A stretch of 64,000 nt of DNA from Blastococcus sp. TF02A-35 (GTDB lineage Bacteria > Actinomycetota > Actinomycetes > Mycobacteriales > Geodermatophilaceae). Made by a program: the position numbers and the translations under genes. Below are positions 25,930 through 32,976 of this stretch, in pieces; the stretch's first letter is position 1; each line of letters begins with the position of its first letter. The DNA lies in assembly GCF_004571075.1 (NCBI RefSeq), contig NZ_SPQP01000008.1, positions 62,001-126,000 on the forward strand, given 5' to 3'. The notes under the pieces are model-generated. The model did no database searches. It was given only the letters and a program-made list of their open reading frames with translations, and was not told where the DNA came from.

Positions 25930-26640
25930 CTAGGTGTGGAGACCGCACTCCGTCTTGCCGCGGCCGGCCCAGCGCCCGGCGCGCGGGTCCTCGCCAGGGG
26001 CGACGGGACGGGTGCACGGCGCGCAGCCGATCGAGCCGTAGCCGACCTCGAACAGCGGGTTCACCGGGATCTGGTGCTCGACGGTGTAGGCGTCGACGAC
26101 GTCCTGGGTCCAGGCCGCCATCGGGTTGACCTTCACCATGCCGCGCTTGGCGTCCCAGTCGACGAGCCTCGTGCCGGCGCGGGTCGGCGACTCGTCGCGC
26201 CGCACCCCGGAGCCCCAGGCGGTGAAGCCGGCCAGCGCCTGGGCCAGCGGCTTGACCTTGCGCAGGTCGCAGCACAGGTCCGGGTCGCGGTCGTGCAGCT
26301 TCGCGCCGAACGAGAGGTCCTGCTCGGCGACGGTCTGCGGCGGGGTGACGTTGTGCAGGGTGATCGGCAGGACGCTGCTGATCCAGTCGCGGGTGCCGAT
26401 GGTCTCGGCGAAGTGGTAGCCGGTGTCGAGGAAGACGACGTTGACCCCGGGGATCACCCGGCTGGCCAGGTGCGAGAGCAGGCCGTCGGCCATGGACGAG
26501 GTGATGGCGAACCGGTCGCCGAACGTCTCCCCGGCCCAGGTCAGCACGGCGAGCGCCTGCTCGACGGGGTCGGCGATGCCCTCGAAGCGTGCGTCGGCCT
26601 CGGCGGCCATCTCCGGCGTGGCGACGACTGCTGTCGTCAT
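25930..26640 (-). CDS. cysH: Assimilatory adenylylsulfate (APS/PAPS) reductase
   Basis: Reduces activated sulfate to sulfite with thioredoxin; 236 residues. The cysteine pair C123-C124 (LCCDLRK) and C206/C209 (GCAPC) are the ligands of a [4Fe-4S] cluster, which marks the bacterial APS-reductase type. The catalytic cysteine is C232 in KTECGLH. The nucleotide-binding stretch TSSMADGLLSH and LDTGYHFAET are present. It overlaps the 54-residue zinc-ribbon gene by ATGA and belongs to the cysC-sir-cysH run. Confidence 0.94.
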   Translation of the reverse strand: MTTAVVATPEMAAEADARFEGIADPVEQALAVLTWAGETFGDRFAITSSMADGLLSHLASRVIPGVNVVFLDTGYHFAETIGTRDWISSVLPITLHNVTPPQTVAEQDLSFGAKLHDRDPDLCCDLRKVKPLAQALAGFTAWGSGVRRDESPTRAGTRLVDWDAKRGMVKVNPMAAWTQDVVDAYTVEHQIPVNPLFEVGYGSIGCAPCTRPVAPGEDPRAGRWAGRGKTECGLHT

Positions 26641-26801
26641 CCCTGCACCCCCGTCGCGATCAGGCGGACCGAGAAGGCCCGCAGGCAGGCGCCGCAGCGC
26701 CAGCCCTGGTCGTCGTGCGGCGTGAGGTCCTCGTCGCCGCAGTACGGGCAGTGGAACACCGGCAGCTGCCGGGTCCTTCCCGACGTCGCCTCCTCGGTCA
26801 C
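26637..26801 (-). CDS. 54-residue zinc-ribbon protein between sir and cysH
   Basis: A small protein with two CxxC knuckles: C18-P-Y-C21 and C36-G-A-C39, spaced like a rubredoxin-like zinc ribbon. It starts at GTG 26801 with GAGAGGG upstream, 10 nt past the sir stop, and its TGA overlaps the cysH ATG. The tight spacing shows it is a real gene. Small CxxC proteins occur at this position in other actinobacterial sulfite reductase operons, and the ferredoxin-like cysX of Corynebacterium is comparable. An electron-transfer or assembly role for sulfite or APS reductase is inferred. Confidence 0.8.
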   Translation of the reverse strand: MTEEATSGRTRQLPVFHCPYCGDEDLTPHDDQGWRCGACLRAFSVRLIATGVQG

Positions 26802-26811
26802 AGCGGCCCTC

Positions 26812-28485
26812 TCACAGCAGCCAGGCCTCCTCGGCGCGGGAGACGTAGTGCGCGAAGGACTCGCCGGGCGTGCGGCGCTCGAGGAAACCGCGCAGCAGCC
26901 GCTCGCAGTAGTCGGCGGTCTCGGCCTTGGTCACCTTGTGGCCGCGGAACTTGCGGCCGAAGGTGGCCTCCACGCCGAGGTGGCCGCCGAGGTGCACCTG
27001 GAAGCCCTCGACCATCTCGCCGTTGTCGTCCTTGACCATCGAGCCCTTGAACCCGATGTCGGCGGTCTGGAAACGGGCGCAGCTGTTCGGGCAGCCGTTG
27101 ACGTTGATCCCGATCGGGGTGTCGAAGTCCGGCAGCCGCTTCTCCAGCTCGGCGTACAGGTCCTGCGCGTGCTGCTTGGTCTCGACGATCGCGAGCTTGC
27201 AGAACTCCAGGCCGGTGCAGGCCATCGTCCCGCGGCGGAAGGCGCTCGGGCGGACCTGCAGGTCGTGCTCGGCGAGCGCGTCGACCAGCGCCTCCACCGA
27301 CTCGTCCGGCACGTCGAGGATGACCAGCTTCTGCTGGGTCGTCGTCCGGATGCGGCCCTGGCCGTACTCGTCGGCCAGGTTCGCGATCGTGGTCAGCAGG
27401 GAGCCGCTGATCCGGCCGGTGCGCAGCGCGAAGCCGACGGCGTTGAGGCCGTCCTTCTGCCGGCTGACGCCGACGTGGTCCCGCTGGTCGTGCTTGGCCG
27501 GGGCCGGCGCCGGGCCGTCGGGCAGCTGGGCGTGCAGGTACTCGTCCTCCAGCACCTGGCGGAACTTCTCCGGCCCCCAGTCGGCCATGAGGAACTTGAT
27601 GCGGGCGCGGTTGCGCTGCCGGCGGTAGCCGTAGTCGCGGAAGACCGAGGTGCAGGCGGCCCACACGTCGGTGACCTGGTCCGGCCGCACGAAGACGCCG
27701 ACCCGCTGGGCGAACATCGGGTTGGTCGAGAGGCCGCCGCCGACCCAGAGGTCGTAGCCGGCCTCGCCTGCCTCGTTGACCACGCCGACGAAGGAGACGT
27801 CGTCGATCTCGGGCTCGGTGCAGTGGTCCACGCACCCCGACATCGAGGTCTTCCACTTGCGCGGCAGGTTGCTGAACTCCGGGCTGCCGACGTACTTCTC
27901 GACGGTGGCGGCGATGACGTCGGTGGCGTCGATGACCTCGTCCTCGAGGATGCCGGCCAGCGGGCAGCCGAGCATCACGCGCGGCACGTCGCCGCAGGCC
28001 TCCATCGTGGAGAGCCCGACCGACTCCAGCCGGCGCCAGATCTCGGGCACGTCCTCGATGCGGATCCAGTGGTACTGCACGTTCTGCCGGTCGGTGACGT
28101 CGGCGACGTCGCGGCCGAACTCGGTGCTGATCCCGCCCAGGACGCGGAGCGCGTCGCTGGTGAGCTGCCCGCCGTCGATGCGGGCGCGCATCATGAAGTA
28201 GGAGTCCTCGAGCTCCTCCGGCTCCAGGACGGCGGTCTTGCCGCCGGGGATCCCCTGGGCGCGCTGGGTGTAGAGGCCCATCCAGCGCATGCGGCCACGG
28301 AGGTCACCCGGGTCGATCGACTCGAAGCCGGCCTTGGAGTAGATGTCGAGGATCCGCTGACGGACCTCGAGCCCGTCGGAGTCCTTCTTCATCCGCTCGT
28401 TCGGGTTGAGCGGCTCGCGGTAGCCCAGCGCCCACTGGCCCTGGCCGCGTTGCGGCCGGTTGCTGGTGCGGGTGGGGGTGCTCAC
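26812..28485 (-). CDS. sir: Ferredoxin-type sulfite reductase
   Basis: Siroheme/[4Fe-4S] enzyme of 557 residues reducing sulfite to sulfide for cysteine synthesis. It has two nitrite/sulfite reductase half-domains; the cluster and siroheme ligands lie in TMACTGLEFCKLAIVETK and NVNGCPNSCARFQ. The N-terminal half has DRQNVQYHWIRIEDVPEIW. The sequence is typical of actinobacterial sulfite reductases (SirA), which take electrons from ferredoxin. A good ribosome binding site, AGGAAGAAG, precedes the GTG at 28485. About 105 nt upstream a cysteine leader peptide ends, so sir expression is probably attenuated by cysteine supply. Confidence 0.94.
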   Translation of the reverse strand: MSTPTRTSNRPQRGQGQWALGYREPLNPNERMKKDSDGLEVRQRILDIYSKAGFESIDPGDLRGRMRWMGLYTQRAQGIPGGKTAVLEPEELEDSYFMMRARIDGGQLTSDALRVLGGISTEFGRDVADVTDRQNVQYHWIRIEDVPEIWRRLESVGLSTMEACGDVPRVMLGCPLAGILEDEVIDATDVIAATVEKYVGSPEFSNLPRKWKTSMSGCVDHCTEPEIDDVSFVGVVNEAGEAGYDLWVGGGLSTNPMFAQRVGVFVRPDQVTDVWAACTSVFRDYGYRRQRNRARIKFLMADWGPEKFRQVLEDEYLHAQLPDGPAPAPAKHDQRDHVGVSRQKDGLNAVGFALRTGRISGSLLTTIANLADEYGQGRIRTTTQQKLVILDVPDESVEALVDALAEHDLQVRPSAFRRGTMACTGLEFCKLAIVETKQHAQDLYAELEKRLPDFDTPIGINVNGCPNSCARFQTADIGFKGSMVKDDNGEMVEGFQVHLGGHLGVEATFGRKFRGHKVTKAETADYCERLLRGFLERRTPGESFAHYVSRAEEAWLL

Positions 28486-28556
28486 GTGGCGTACTTCTTC
28501 CTGCGCTCTGCGCCGTCCGGCAGCGGGCCGGGAGACGAGGCGCTGCTGGATCGGGA

Positions 28557-28575
28557 CGCAGCCGGAGGAGCTGCG
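28557..28575 (-). promoter_or_regulatory. Hairpin with anti-Shine-Dalgarno loop between leader peptide and sir
   Basis: On the minus strand CGCAGC-TCCTCCG-GCTGCG forms a small stem whose loop carries TCCTCC, complementary to the AGGAAG(A)AG ribosome binding site of sir (28502-28494). It could switch between masking and exposing that site depending on ribosome position in the leader peptide. Confidence 0.4.
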
Positions 28576-28590
28576 CGGAGGAACCGGGGG

Positions 28591-28677
28591 TCAGCGCACG
28601 GGGCGACAGGCGGCGCTGGAGACCAGCGCCAGATCGATGTGCAGCCGCGCAACGAGGAGCGCGCCGCGGTCGGTCAT
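28591..28677 (-). CDS. Cysteine leader peptide of the sulfite reductase gene
   Basis: A 28-codon reading frame ATG to TGA upstream of sir. Its product contains HIDLALVSSAACRPVR, the signature of short actinobacterial leader peptides found ahead of sulfur genes (His-x-Asp-Leu ... Ser-Ala-x-Cys-Arg near the end). In mycobacteria such cysteine-containing small frames are often leaderless and control the next gene by ribosome stalling at the Cys codon when cysteine is short. Here the Cys is codon 24. A CACCCT hexamer lies 6 nt before the ATG, consistent with a leaderless start. Confidence 0.8.
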   Translation of the reverse strand: MTDRGALLVARLHIDLALVSSAACRPVR

Positions 28678-28742
28678 GCGTCAAGGGTGCCACAAGAGCG
28701 GCGCCGGGCCGCCGTGCACCGGCTCACACGGGTGAGCCGGGG

Positions 28743-29279
28743 TCAGCCGCGGTCCATCTCCGCACGGATGCGGGCGACGGACTCCGTCAGCGGCGTCACC
28801 GACGTGTCGATGACGAGCTCGGCGCGGGCCGGGGGCTCGTAGGGGTCGCTGACGCCGGTGAACCCGGGGATCTCGCCGGCGCGCGCCTTGGCGTACAGCC
28901 CCTTCACGTCGCGGTCCTCGCACACCTCGAGCGGGGTGGAGAGGTGCACGAGCACGAACCGGCCGTGCTCCTCCACCAGCCGGCGGGCGTCGGCGCGGGC
29001 GGCCTCGTAGGGCGCGATGGCGGCGACCACGACCGTCCCGCCGTGCTTGACCACCTCGCCGGACACCCAGCCGATCCGCCGGATGTTGAGGTCGCGGTGC
29101 TCCTTGGAGAAGTCCAGCTCGCTGGACAGGTGCGTGCGGACGACGTCGCCGTCGAGCACGGTGACCGGCCGGCCCTCCGCCTCCAGCTGGGCGACCAGCG
29201 CGTCGGCGATCGTGGACTTGCCCGCGCCCGAGAGGCCGGTCAGGAAGACGGTGACACCGGGGCGCTGCGCAGCGGTCAT
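28743..29279 (-). CDS. cysC: Adenylylsulfate kinase
   Basis: Converts APS to PAPS; 178 residues. The P-loop is GLSGAGKST (residues 15-23), followed by LDGDVVRTHLSSELDFS, the HRDLNIRRIGWV segment and the FTGVSDPYEPP stretch, all standard for CysC. CysH here looks like an APS reductase, so CysC may serve PAPS-dependent sulfotransfer as much as assimilation. It lies between the Rrf2 regulator and the sir leader peptide, same strand. The ATG is preceded by CGGAGACACTGG. Confidence 0.93.
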   Translation of the reverse strand: MTAAQRPGVTVFLTGLSGAGKSTIADALVAQLEAEGRPVTVLDGDVVRTHLSSELDFSKEHRDLNIRRIGWVSGEVVKHGGTVVVAAIAPYEAARADARRLVEEHGRFVLVHLSTPLEVCEDRDVKGLYAKARAGEIPGFTGVSDPYEPPARAELVIDTSVTPLTESVARIRAEMDRG

Positions 29280-29283
29280 GCCG

Positions 29284-29295
29284 CCAGTGTCTCCG
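29284..29295 (-). promoter_or_regulatory. CGGAGACACTGG element before cysC
   Basis: The same 12 nt, at the same 4-nt distance from the start codon, precede the hydroquinone-reductase-like gene at 21896. GACACT would be a -10 hexamer 6 nt from the start codon; alternatively GGAG is a distant ribosome binding site. Confidence 0.3.
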
Positions 29296-29331
29296 TCGTG
29301 CCCGCCGCGCCGGGTGACCGGGGGTCGCGCG

Positions 29332-29805
29332 TCAGTCGCGCGAGGGCTCGCTGAACGACCGCCAGGCGTTGTCCATGGCGACCAGCTCCGCCGCGTGCTC
29401 CGGCAGCTCCCCGGCGACGACGTCGGCGACGGTCACGCCTTCGAGCACGCGCCGGTAGGCCTCGCGCGCCGCCACCCAGACCGACGCCAGCTCCGTGGCC
29501 GCACCGGGATAGGTGACCTCCTCCGGGCGCTGGCCGTGCACCTCGGCCAGGAAGCCCTGCTCCACCCGCATCACGCGGGCGATGGAGATCTCCGAGGCCG
29601 GCAGCGCGAGGCGGTAGCCACCGTCGCGGCCGCGCTGGCTGGTGACCAGCCGCGCGTGCTGCAGGTCGGCGAGGATCGCCTGCAGGAAGCGGGACGGGAT
29701 GTCCTGCGCCGCGGCGATCTTGTCGCAGGTGAGCGCGTCGGGCGCTGCCGCGGCGAGCTCGAGGACCGCTCGGACGGCGTAGTCGACCCTGGCGTTGATG
29801 CGCAC
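29332..29805 (-). CDS. Rrf2-family transcriptional regulator
   Basis: A 157-residue Rrf2 winged-helix regulator: MRINARVDYAVRAVLELAAA at the start, a recognition region RFLQAILADLQHARLVTSQRG, and GGYRLALPASEI. The cluster-binding triple cysteine of IscR/NsrR is absent; only C27 is seen. It therefore resembles the CymR-like, cluster-free group that controls sulfur metabolism. Its place just upstream of cysC and sir on the same strand supports a role in sulfate-assimilation control. It diverges from the NUDIX fusion gene over a 35-nt gap. Confidence 0.87.
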   Translation of the reverse strand: MRINARVDYAVRAVLELAAAAPDALTCDKIAAAQDIPSRFLQAILADLQHARLVTSQRGRDGGYRLALPASEISIARVMRVEQGFLAEVHGQRPEEVTYPGAATELASVWVAAREAYRRVLEGVTVADVVAGELPEHAAELVAMDNAWRSFSEPSRD

Positions 29806-29840
29806 GCTGCCATAGTGCCGTGGTCTGGGAGAGTGCCCGC

Positions 29841-30596
29841 GTGTCGCAGCTCCGTTTCACCACGTCGGTGGAGGCGCCGCTGACCGTGGCGTTCGACGTC
29901 GCCCGTGCCCTCGGGCGGCCCTGGCCCTTCCCGCTGGCGGAGGTCGTCGCCGTCCGGCCGGAGCGCGACGTCTTCACTGCGCCGGTCGGCGCGCGCGGCC
30001 GGGTGACCCACTCGCGCACCTTCACCGCCACCGCCGCCGGCACGAGGGTGGACGAGCAGGTCGAGTGGCAGAGCGGCCTGCCCGCCGTCCTCGGTCGGGT
30101 GGTCGAGCCGGTGCTGCGCCGCAGGGTCGCCCGCGCGATGCGGGCGCACCTGGACGCGTTCGCCGCGGCCGCCGCCCGCCGCGCGCCGGAGGTGGTGCAG
30201 GTGGTGGGGGCCGCCGTCGTCCACCGCGGACGGGTGCTGGTCGCGCAGCGGTCCGGCGGCAGGTACGACGGCCGGTGGGAGTTCCCCGGCGGCAAGGTCG
30301 AGCGCGACGAGCCGGAGCTGGTGGCGCTCGTGCGGGAGTGCCGGGAGGAGCTCGGCGTCACCGTCGTCCCGGGGTCCTTCGTGGGGGAGGTGCCCCTCGA
30401 CGGCGTGGTCGCCGGCGGCGCGCCCGGCGCCTCGACCATGCGGGTGTGGTCGGCCGGCATCGTCGCCGGCGACCTCGTGGCCCACGAGCACTCCGAGCTG
30501 CGCTGGGTGGGGCCGGGGGAGCTCGACGCGCTGGACTGGATCCCCGCGGACCGCCCGCTGCTGCCCGCCGTCCGCGCGCTCCTCGACCGCGCCTAG
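29841..30596 (+). CDS. START-like domain fused to a MutT-type NUDIX hydrolase
   Basis: A 251-residue two-domain protein. Residues about 1-110 look like a SRPBCC/START-like helix-grip domain (LRFTTSVEAPLTVAFDVARA, then GRVTHSRTFTATAAGTRVDE and an amphipathic C-terminal helix). Residues about 115-250 are a NUDIX hydrolase with a perfect box G151-x5-E-x7-REcrEELGV. The WEFPGGKVE context is that of MutT/8-oxo-dGTP-type enzymes. The domain joining is unusual; a lipid- or ligand-sensing partner for nucleotide clean-up is one idea. The start is GTG 29841 (or 29820). It diverges from the Rrf2 gene. Confidence 0.82.
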   Translation: MSQLRFTTSVEAPLTVAFDVARALGRPWPFPLAEVVAVRPERDVFTAPVGARGRVTHSRTFTATAAGTRVDEQVEWQSGLPAVLGRVVEPVLRRRVARAMRAHLDAFAAAAARRAPEVVQVVGAAVVHRGRVLVAQRSGGRYDGRWEFPGGKVERDEPELVALVRECREELGVTVVPGSFVGEVPLDGVVAGGAPGASTMRVWSAGIVAGDLVAHEHSELRWVGPGELDALDWIPADRPLLPAVRALLDRA

Positions 30597-30604
30597 GAAC
30601 GCCG

Positions 30605-30637
30605 ACGGGCGCCGTCCCCGTGGGGACCGGCGCCCGT
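30605..30637. terminator. Bidirectional terminator between the NUDIX fusion and csbD-like genes
   Basis: ACGGGCGCCGTCCCC pairs with GGGGACCGGCGCCCGT with one bulged C: about 15 bp of GC-rich stem with a minimal loop, between convergent genes. Confidence 0.75.
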
Positions 30638-30673
30638 GCGACGTCCGGAACGGCCCTCTGCAGGGCGGCCCGG

Positions 30674-30844
30674 CTACTTGAAGATGTCCTTGACCTTCTC
30701 GCCGGCCTGCTTGAGGTTGCCGGCCGCCTGGTCCTTCTGCCCCTCGGCCTGCAGGTCGCGGTCGTCGGTCGCGTCGCCCACGGCCTCCTTGCCCTTGCCG
30801 GACAGTTCCTGGGCCTTGTTCGTCAGCTTGTCCATACCGCTCAT
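30674..30844 (-). CDS. CsbD-like general stress protein
   Basis: A 56-residue, very hydrophilic protein of the CsbD family: MDKLTNKAQELSGKGKEAVG followed by a second related unit AEGQKDQAAGNLKQAGEKVK. CsbD-like proteins are abundant under general stress in many bacteria; their molecular role is not known. The ATG at 30844 has a GGAGG site 8 nt upstream. It ends 37 nt from a strong bidirectional terminator. Confidence 0.88.
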   Translation of the reverse strand: MSGMDKLTNKAQELSGKGKEAVGDATDDRDLQAEGQKDQAAGNLKQAGEKVKDIFK

Positions 30845-31051
30845 CGCGCTGCCTCCGTCGAGTTCGTCGATCGTGTGCCACCCCGACCTACCCCGGGGCG
30901 GCCCGCGCGACACCCGCCCGGCCGAGCGGCCGGAAAGGCTCCGGCAGCCCCCGCGAGGGGCGCGGAGGACGTCCGCCTCCCGGCCGAGAATGCGTGGAAG
31001 TTACGGTGACGGGGCGGATCGTGAGCGGAGGTCACAACTCGGCCACGGCCG

Positions 31052-31081
31052 TGGACACTCCCTCCGGGGCGTGCCTAGGGT
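31052..31081 (+). promoter_or_regulatory. Probable promoter of the peptide ABC operon
   Basis: TGGACA (31052-31057) and TAGGGT (31076-31081) are separated by 18 nt. Transcription would begin near 31088, leaving a leader of about 130 nt that contains a second copy of the ACGGCCGTGGACA repeat and an inverted repeat. Confidence 0.4.
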
Positions 31082-31169
31082 CCACCCGTCGTACCGGGGA
31101 AACGTCTCCGTGTCCCGGGTGCGTTCCGCTCGACACCAATCAGTCGTCCCACGGCCCGGTGACGGCCGT

Positions 31170-31183
31170 GGACAGACCTGTCC
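31170..31183. promoter_or_regulatory. GGACAG/CTGTCC inverted repeat before the peptide-binding lipoprotein gene
   Basis: A perfect 6-bp inverted repeat with a 2-nt spacer, 38 nt before the GTG at 31222 and overlapping the second ACGGCCGTGGACA copy. It is a plausible repressor site or leader structure. Confidence 0.3.
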
Positions 31184-31221
31184 GTTCCCCCCGCACATGC
31201 GGGACGAGGGAGGCCTTGCAC

Positions 31222-32835
31222 GTGAAGTCCAGCAAGCGCAGTAGTTCGCTCGTCGCGACGGCCATCGCCGCCGCCCTGCTCATGACCGCCTGCGGCGGCA
31301 GCGACGAGGGTGGCGAGGGGGGCGGCGCGACCGGCGGCACCTTCTCCGCCTACATCGGCGAGCCCGAGAACCCGATCGTCCCGGGCAACACCACCGAGAG
31401 CGAGGGCAGCAAGGTCATCACCGCCCTCTGGACCGGTCTGGTGACCTTCTCCGAGGAGGGCGAGGTCGAGTACAACGGCGTCGCCGAGTCGATCACGTCC
31501 GACGACAACCAGAACTGGACCGTCACCCTCAAGGACGGCTGGACCTTCCACGACGGCACCCCGGTCGACGCGCAGTCCTTCGTCGACGCGTGGAACTACA
31601 CCGCCGACCCGCAGAACGCCCAGGACGGCGCCAGCTACCTCGGCCGCATCGCCGGCTACCAGGAGCTGCAGGACGGTGCCGCGACCGAGCTGTCCGGCCT
31701 CCAGGTCCAGGACGAGACCACCTTCACGGTGGAGCTCTCCGCCCCGTTCGCCCTGTTCCCCGCGGTGGTCGGCTACCAGACCTTCTACCCGCTGCCCGAC
31801 GCGTTCTTCGAGGACCCCGAGGCCTTCGGCACCGCGCCGATCGGCAACGGCCCGTTCAAGGCCGACGGCGAGTTCACCCCCGGCCAGGGCATGAAGCTCA
31901 CCCGCTTCGACGAGTACGCCGGTGACGACAAGGCCAAGGCCGACGGCATGGAGTTCATCGTCTACGCCGACCAGGCCACCGCCTACACCGACGCCCAGGA
32001 CGGCAACGTCGACATCGTCGACGTCATCCCGCCGGACGTCATCGAGTCGGCCGAGAGCGAGTTCGGCGACAACTTCATCCGCACCGAGGTCTCGCAGATC
32101 ACCTACCTCGGCTTCCCGACCTACGACGCCCGCTTCGCCGACCCGCGGGTCCGCCAGGCGATCTCCATGGCGATCGACCGGGAGGCCATCGGCACGGCGA
32201 TCTTCTCCGGCACCCGCACCCCGGCCGACGCCTTCGTCGCCCCGGTCGTGGACGGTTACCGCGAGGGCGCCTGCGAGTTCTGCGCGTTCGACCCCGAGGC
32301 CGCCAACGCCCTGCTGGACGAGGCCGGCTTCGACCGCAGCCAGCCGGTCGACCTGTGGTTCAACGCCGGTGTCGGTCACGACGCGTGGCTGGAGGCCGTG
32401 GGCAACCAGCTGCGCCAGAACCTGGACGTCGACTTCCAGCTCCGGGGTGACCTGGACTTCGCGCAGTACCTGCCGCTGGGCGAGGAGAAGGGCTTCACCG
32501 GCCCGTTCCGCTACGGCTGGAGCTTCGACTACCCGGCTGCCGAGAGCTACCTGACGCCGCTGTTCTCCACGGTGTCGCAGCCCCCGGCGGGCTCGAACTT
32601 CAGCTTCTACTCGAACCCCGAGGTCGAGCGGCTGATCGCCCAGGGTGACCAGGCGTCCAGCGAGGAGGAGGCCGTCGAGGCCTACCAGCAGGCCGAGGAC
32701 CTCATCGCCGCGGACATGCCGATGGCCCCGCTGTTCTTCACCGAGATCCAGACCGTCCACACCGACAAGGTGGACAACGTCCGGATCGACCTGTTCCAGC
32801 ACCCGATCTGGTCCGAGGTCACCGTCAACAACTGA
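31222..32835 (+). CDS. Peptide ABC transporter substrate-binding lipoprotein
   Basis: Extracellular solute-binding protein family 5 (OppA/DppA type), 537 residues. The signal peptide ends in the lipobox LMTAC with C24 as the lipidated residue, then a Gly-rich linker. Family motifs include GWTFHDGTPVDAQSFVDAWN, GNGPFKADGEF and DPRVRQAISMAIDRE. GGGAGG lies 8 nt before the GTG 31222. The four genes that follow encode a complete importer. The location ahead of mshB recalls lpqW of Mycobacterium, but lpqW lacks the permease and ATPase genes. A large hairpin lies between this gene and the permease. Confidence 0.93.
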   Translation: MKSSKRSSSLVATAIAAALLMTACGGSDEGGEGGGATGGTFSAYIGEPENPIVPGNTTESEGSKVITALWTGLVTFSEEGEVEYNGVAESITSDDNQNWTVTLKDGWTFHDGTPVDAQSFVDAWNYTADPQNAQDGASYLGRIAGYQELQDGAATELSGLQVQDETTFTVELSAPFALFPAVVGYQTFYPLPDAFFEDPEAFGTAPIGNGPFKADGEFTPGQGMKLTRFDEYAGDDKAKADGMEFIVYADQATAYTDAQDGNVDIVDVIPPDVIESAESEFGDNFIRTEVSQITYLGFPTYDARFADPRVRQAISMAIDREAIGTAIFSGTRTPADAFVAPVVDGYREGACEFCAFDPEAANALLDEAGFDRSQPVDLWFNAGVGHDAWLEAVGNQLRQNLDVDFQLRGDLDFAQYLPLGEEKGFTGPFRYGWSFDYPAAESYLTPLFSTVSQPPAGSNFSFYSNPEVERLIAQGDQASSEEEAVEAYQQAEDLIAADMPMAPLFFTEIQTVHTDKVDNVRIDLFQHPIWSEVTVNN

Positions 32836-32846
32836 CCGACCAGCCA

Positions 32847-32906
32847 GACGCACGACCCGCCGGGGGCGCCCTCCACCAGGACGGTGCCCCCGGCGGCGCG
32901 TGCGTC
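32847..32906 (+). terminator. Large intercistronic hairpin after the binding-protein gene
   Basis: The outer arms GACGCACG (32847-32854) and CGTGCGTC (32899-32906) pair, and the inner arms CGCCGGGGGCGCC (32858-32870) and GGTGCCCCCGGCG (32883-32895) pair with one G-T mismatch around a 12-nt loop. There is no T-run. It more likely protects the 3' end of the abundant binding-protein mRNA or attenuates readthrough into the permease genes than acting as a full terminator. Confidence 0.6.
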
Positions 32907-32976
32907 GGGCGCCGGGCAAGATGAACACCGGCGCCGCGGCAGCTGACCGCGGCGTCTCACCACCCCGAGGGGGACC

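Larger units (their letters stand above)
30845..31221. other. 377-nt intergenic control region of the peptide transporter
   Basis: No gene is seen here. It holds the csbD-like ribosome binding site at its left end. The right half carries two copies of ACGGCCGTGGACA (31045-31057 and 31162-31174, 117 nt apart), the first within a CCACGGCCGTGG palindrome; a promoter-like pair (31052-31081); and the inverted repeat GGACAG-AC-CTGTCC (31170-31183). The left half (30890-30990) is GC-rich with no clear element. Confidence 0.5.

Noticed and set aside
31222-32835. The binding protein as an LpqW orthologue because mshB is nearby
   Set aside because: It is followed by a complete DppBCDF-type importer, so a peptide-import role is the simpler reading; the location is only suggestive.
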